Assembly: GCF_963575615.1 (NCBI RefSeq)
Contig: NZ_CAUYTL010000007.1
Location: 41,095 to 105,094, forward strand
Source: Listeria_A hofi
GTDB lineage: Bacteria > Bacillota > Bacilli > Lactobacillales > Listeriaceae
Direction of reading: 5' to 3'
Length of the DNA stretch: 64,000 bases
The notes beneath the pieces were generated by a model. The model did not search any database. It saw nothing but the letters and a program-made list of their open reading frames with translations, and was not told the DNA's origin. The position numbers were made by a program, and so were the translations under genes. Positions 60,758-64,000 of this stretch are shown here, in pieces (position 1 is the stretch's first letter; each line of letters opens with the position of its first letter).

Positions 60758-60936
60758 TGATGAAAAGTGCATCAAACGGACTATTTATAATGAGCCTTGG
60801 TTTAATTATTATCGTATTTAGCCCTTCCATGGGTGGGAATTCGACTAATTTGCCAATGATGTTTACTGGAATTTTAGTAGTTATTTTGGGAGGACTCATG
60901 GTTTTCCTGAAAAAGAAGAAAGATAAGAACTCATAA
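60757..60936 (+). CDS. Small two-helix membrane protein
   Basis: 59 residues starting MMKSASNGLFIMSLG, with two membrane segments (about 8-22 and 37-53) and a strongly basic tail (LKKKKDKNS). Its ATG overlaps the stop codon of the gene before (TAATG), so the two are translationally coupled; GTGGAG supplies a weak ribosome site. ATG 60760 is an alternative. No family recognised. Confidence 0.6.
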   Translation: MMKSASNGLFIMSLGLIIIVFSPSMGGNSTNLPMMFTGILVVILGGLMVFLKKKKDKNS

Positions 60937-60951
60937 AAGGGAGATGGCGTT

Positions 60952-61380
60952 ATGAACGTTTCCAAAAAATTATACATCTCGCAAAAAGAATGCTTTCATA
61001 CAATCGCAAAGTCAGTTATTTATGACGTGAAGCAGTCAACCGGAAAAAATCTACCGATGCAAAAACTAAAAGGATTGAAGTATCGTAGAACGATGTCTAA
61101 TGGCGCTGCTGTTGAAACCAAGATTACCGAGTTTCAATTTCCAAATGTATACCAATTCGAAACAACGAGTCGCGTAAACCTTCACAGAACAACTTACACG
61201 GTCACTGAAATTAGTGATCATGTCTGTGAAGTCACATATAAAGAAGAAATTGAAGCAGAAAAATGGTTACAGAAAATGAACAATATGTTGGTAGGTACCA
61301 TTTTCGCATTTTTAAGGAAAAAAAGGGTAACACGTTTGTTAAAAGCCATGGAAGATTCGGTGATTACAGCAAGCAAATAA
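60952..61380 (+). CDS. DUF3284 protein
   Basis: 142 residues. Resembles DUF3284 (NVSKKLYISQKECFHTIAKSVIYDVKQSTGK at the N-terminus, FLRKKRVTRLLKAMED at the end), a START/SRPBCC-like small protein often encoded near PTS cellobiose genes in Firmicutes. This matches its place after an EIIC gene. The function is unknown. AAAGGGAG precedes ATG 60952, 15 bases after the small membrane protein gene. Confidence 0.75.
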   Translation: MNVSKKLYISQKECFHTIAKSVIYDVKQSTGKNLPMQKLKGLKYRRTMSNGAAVETKITEFQFPNVYQFETTSRVNLHRTTYTVTEISDHVCEVTYKEEIEAEKWLQKMNNMLVGTIFAFLRKKRVTRLLKAMEDSVITASK

Positions 61381-61463
61381 AAGGGGATCATAAGGCGGTA
61401 TTACCCCAATAATTGTGGTATCCCAAGTGCCATCAATAAGAAATATCGCTTTTTGATATAGAG

Positions 61464-61495
61464 CAAGAGCAGTGAGGCATGTCTCACTGCTCTTG
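61464..61495 (+). terminator. Strong hairpin after the DUF3284 gene
   Basis: CAAGAGCAGTGAG (61464-61476) pairs perfectly with CTCACTGCTCTTG (61483-61495). The flank TTCG is not a strong U-tract. Confidence 0.65.
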
Positions 61496-61596
61496 TTCGT
61501 GGCGTTTGTACTCTATTTTTCACTATAGTATAATACCTAAGAAAGGGAATCACGGAAAAAACATAGCTTTTTAGGCTACAGAGGAGAATTTTTATT

Positions 61597-63486
61597 ATGA
61601 ACGCACCAGAAAAGAGGAAACAACTAAAGCATCCGTACCTGGTTAGATCGCTTCGAACACTTGGTTTGGGTCTGCTTTTATCCGTTATTTTGCATATTTT
61701 GCTAGATGCATCGCTAAGTGGATTCAACCTATCAGCTACTTTCGAAATGATTAAAACATACCCGATTCCATTTCTACTGGGAATCCTAGTTCTCATGCTC
61801 GTATACTTATTTCTTATCTCGCTCATTGGAAACGTGTGGGCAAGTAGTACCGTTTTTGTTGGAACATCTATCATCGTAGCTTTTGCGAACAATCAGAAAT
61901 TTTTAGAGCGTGGCGAACCTCTTTACCCGCAAGAATTCGAGATGATTACGCAATGGCGTTTCATGCTTTCCATGCTCTCCACCTGGCTTGTAGTTCTTTT
62001 GTTTTTCGGAATAGCGTTGATTATTGCTATTGCTTGGACACTAGATCGCTACTCCCGCAAAATTTCAGCCAAGTACTATGGACGTGATTTCAAATATTGG
62101 GATCGAAAAACACTCCTTATCCGTGTAGCAGGACTTCTATTCAGCGGAGTACTATTATTCTCGCTTACGAACTTCCAAAGCTCAGATAACTGGCTTAGAA
62201 AGGCCTATAACATCGATGCCCAGTGGAAAGACGTGGATCCAAAAGAAAGCTATCAGCAATACGGCTTCGTCGGCGGCCTCATTTATAGCGCTACAGCGAA
62301 CATCATGGATAAGCCAGTCAATTACACCGAATCACATATAAAAGAAATTACCCAAAAGTACAGCAAAATCGCGGATCAAATAAATGAAACGCGCAAAAAC
62401 AAACCAATGAATGACGTTAATATTGTCTATGTAATGAGTGAAAGTTTCAGTGATCCGACAAGGCTTCACGGAGTTACAACCTCGTCAGATCCGATTCCGG
62501 AAACCCGTAAAATCATGAATGAATACCCATCCGGATACAGTTTATCACAAGGATACGGTGGCGGAACAGCCAATATTGAATTCGAAGCTTTGACAGGTCT
62601 TTCTATGTACAATATTAATCCGCAAATCACATCACCATATCAAATGTTTATGTATCAGAAAGAGAATTTCCCATCCTTAGTTAGCTCGTTAAAGCAAAAC
62701 AAGTATGAAACAATCGCCATCCATCCATTCAAGCCATCTTTTTACAGACGCACGGATGTATACAACGCTTTGGGGTTCGATAAATTTATTAGTCGGGATG
62801 AAATGACACATACCGAAACTTTAGACGACAGCGAATATATTTCAGATGCATCAGCATTTCAAGAAACATTAGATCACTTAAAAGCGAATAAGACATCGAC
62901 CTTCGTCCATCTTGTTACGATGCAAAATCACATGACCTACTGGGACAAATATATTAATACAATAGCGGTAGAAGGGGTACCAGAAAAAAATAAGCAAGAT
63001 GTAGAAACTTATCTTCAAGGAATTAAGTATTCCGATGACGCTCTGAAAGACTTCCTGGCAGAACTCGACAAAATGAAAGAAAAGACGATGGTTGTTTTCT
63101 GGGGAGATCATTTACCGAGCGTATTTCCAGAAGAAATAGTGAATCAGAATACAGAACGAACGATGCACGAAACACCACTTTTTATGTATACAAACTTTGA
63201 CCTGCCAAAAAAAGATTATGGAACAATAAGCCCAATTTATTTTGCTCCAAAAATGCTTGAACTTACCGATAGCAGAGTTTCACCATACTATGCCTTGCTA
63301 ACCGAAATGAGCAAAGAAGTACAAGGTTTAGAGAAAAACGTCTTAATAAACGGTGAAAACCAAACAATTATTGAAGATCAGTTATCACCGAAAGCAAGAG
63401 AGTACCTAGAAGACTACAAATTAATTGAATATGATTTGGTAGCTGGCAAGGGCTACTCCAAATCGACACTATTTAAAGATGAATAA
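61597..63486 (+). CDS. LTA synthase-family sulfatase (LtaS/LtaP-like)
   Basis: 629 residues. Four to five N-terminal membrane segments (to about residue 205) are followed by an extracytoplasmic sulfatase-fold domain. Metal and catalytic residues fit LtaS: Glu in YVMSESFSD (Glu282), nucleophile Thr in YGGGTANIEFEALTG (Thr324), and Asp504-His505 in FWGDHLPS. It transfers glycerol phosphate from phosphatidylglycerol to lipoteichoic acid or its glycolipid primer; whether it is the main synthase, the primase (LtaP) or a paralogue cannot be told. GAGGAG precedes ATG 61597. Followed by a strong terminator. Confidence 0.88.
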   Translation: MNAPEKRKQLKHPYLVRSLRTLGLGLLLSVILHILLDASLSGFNLSATFEMIKTYPIPFLLGILVLMLVYLFLISLIGNVWASSTVFVGTSIIVAFANNQKFLERGEPLYPQEFEMITQWRFMLSMLSTWLVVLLFFGIALIIAIAWTLDRYSRKISAKYYGRDFKYWDRKTLLIRVAGLLFSGVLLFSLTNFQSSDNWLRKAYNIDAQWKDVDPKESYQQYGFVGGLIYSATANIMDKPVNYTESHIKEITQKYSKIADQINETRKNKPMNDVNIVYVMSESFSDPTRLHGVTTSSDPIPETRKIMNEYPSGYSLSQGYGGGTANIEFEALTGLSMYNINPQITSPYQMFMYQKENFPSLVSSLKQNKYETIAIHPFKPSFYRRTDVYNALGFDKFISRDEMTHTETLDDSEYISDASAFQETLDHLKANKTSTFVHLVTMQNHMTYWDKYINTIAVEGVPEKNKQDVETYLQGIKYSDDALKDFLAELDKMKEKTMVVFWGDHLPSVFPEEIVNQNTERTMHETPLFMYTNFDLPKKDYGTISPIYFAPKMLELTDSRVSPYYALLTEMSKEVQGLEKNVLINGENQTIIEDQLSPKAREYLEDYKLIEYDLVAGKGYSKSTLFKDE

Positions 63487-63499
63487 AACATACTAAGAT

Positions 63500-63542
63500 T
63501 AGTAGGTAAGACCACGGCCATGGTCTTGCCTACTATTTTTTT
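63500..63542 (+). terminator. Terminator of the LTA synthase gene
   Basis: AGTAGGTAAGACCA pairs with TGGTCTTGCCTACT (one G-T pair), followed by T7. Confidence 0.9.
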
Positions 63543-63562
63543 GTTATAGTAGTTGTGAAGTA

Positions 63563-63700
63563 TAGATCGACCAGCCTCTTGGGCTTCGAGCCCGTATAAA
63601 AAACGGATCTACTTTACTACTTTATCAAGAATCAGGTTTAAGTATGTTGGGTCCTTTGAGATCGTGTATAAGAAATTGGAATCGATAAAGTTTAGTAAAG
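63563..63700 (+). ncRNA. Candidate bridge RNA in the IS110 leader
   Basis: The non-coding leader upstream of the transposase forms two domains. The first is TAGATC (63563-63568)/GATCTA (63606-63611) around the hairpin GGGCTTCGAGCCC (63581-63593). The second is CTTTACTACTTTATC (63612-63626) pairing with GATAAAGTTTAGTAAAG (63684-63700) around a 57-base loop. IS110-group elements are known to encode a bridge RNA in exactly this place, with two loops that bind target and donor DNA. Exact ends and guide bases cannot be set without the element's right end. Confidence 0.5.
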
Positions 63701-63731
63701 CACTTCGATAAAAAGAAAGGAGTAGGTAAAC

Positions 63732-64000
63732 ATGCAGACAATTATTGCATTTGATGTCAGTATGGGAAAAAGTTACATGGTTATTTACCAAGATGGACAA
63801 TGTACAGAGGAAAGAGAAATTCAGCATAATAAGGAAGATTTTCAAACCTTATCTGCCAGCATTCAATCATTTTTTGTAAGGGATACTCAGTATCCAGAAA
63901 TCGTGTTTGAGGCTACGGGCATGTATTCTAAAGTCCTTGAATCTTTTATGCAAGCCAATCAATATCCTTATTATCTACTAAATCCTTTAGAGGCTAAACA
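63732..64000 (+). CDS. IS110-family transposase, N-terminal part (3' partial)
   Basis: The first 89 residues are present; the frame is open to the window end. The RuvC-like DEDD domain is visible: Asp8 in IIAFDVSMGKSY and Glu60 in EIVFEATGMYSKVLE, then NPLEAK. IS110 enzymes are guided serine/DEDD recombinases without terminal inverted repeats. AAAGGAG lies before ATG 63732 at suitable distance. The left end of the element lies somewhere in the 190 bases after the LTA synthase terminator. Confidence 0.88.
   Translation, partial: MQTIIAFDVSMGKSYMVIYQDGQCTEEREIQHNKEDFQTLSASIQSFFVRDTQYPEIVFEATGMYSKVLESFMQANQYPYYLLNPLEAK

Noticed and set aside
1..64000. CRISPR arrays, tRNA or rRNA genes
   Set aside because: No regularly spaced short repeats, no cloverleaf with CCA-type end and no rRNA-like stretch was seen while reading; a tRNA covariance scan would be needed to exclude a single gene.

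Overview
The window looks like chromosome of a low-GC Firmicute of the Listeriaceae, most likely Listeria sensu lato. The reasons are the deoR/deoC/LacI/nupC-deoB-pdp nucleoside block, a Lin0512-family gene, an EgtUV/BilE-type transporter, several Mga-like and Crp/Fnr-like regulators, strong AGGAGG ribosome sites with frequent TTG/GTG starts, and a family of beta-glucoside PTS/GH4 operons. The species cannot be fixed from sequence reading alone. No rRNA, tRNA or CRISPR array was seen.

Layout. 1-2740: end of an arsenic-resistance operon (arsB C-terminus, CoA-disulfide-reductase/rhodanese protein) followed by an IS256 transposase scrap. 2860-10130: a Mga-like regulator, a divergent Crp/Fnr-type regulator, a 300-nt leader with three Shine-Dalgarno-like motifs, and a 1510-aa secreted protein built from 12 helical repeats and 5 Ig-like modules. 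10189-23957: a co-directional Wzx/Wzy-type exopolysaccharide locus (lipoprotein, Wzz-like CpsC, tyrosine kinase CpsD, PglF/PglE/PglC-like enzymes, two GT4 glycosyltransferases, a UDP-sugar dehydrogenase, polymerase, flippase, acyltransferase, deacetylase and formyltransferase). Together these predict a polymer with a uronic acid and a 4-amino, possibly N-formylated, deoxysugar. 23960-25130 is a graveyard: ORF scraps and a decayed second copy of part of the Mga-like regulator.

25127-34560: a TVP38 membrane protein, then nucleoside catabolism. deoR and deoC are separated by a small holin-like type I toxin gene; a LacI regulator follows, then nupC-deoB-pdp behind a promoter carrying paired palindromic operators. 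34800-42570: ergothioneine/compatible-solute ABC transporter, MarR/Lin0512 pair, universal stress protein, a second nucleoside module (punA-nupG) and a divergent ROK regulator.

42600-61380: beta-glucoside and amino-sugar catabolism. Three GH4 6-phospho-glycosidases, two PTS EIIC proteins without local EIIA/EIIB, a NagB-like deaminase, two RpiR regulators and one LacI regulator form three regulator/hydrolase divergons. The second EIIC gene has a near-perfect sigma-54 (-24/-12) promoter. Interleaved are an acyltransferase, a two-domain Ig-like protein without a signal peptide, flavohemoglobin, an ACT/UPF0210 pair and DUF1304. Long palindromic repeat elements sit just after operons at 37.3, 55.3 and 60.3 kb; the last two share a conserved core.

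61597-64000: an LTA-synthase-like sulfatase, then the 5' part of an IS110-family element whose leader folds like a candidate bridge RNA; the transposase runs off the window end.
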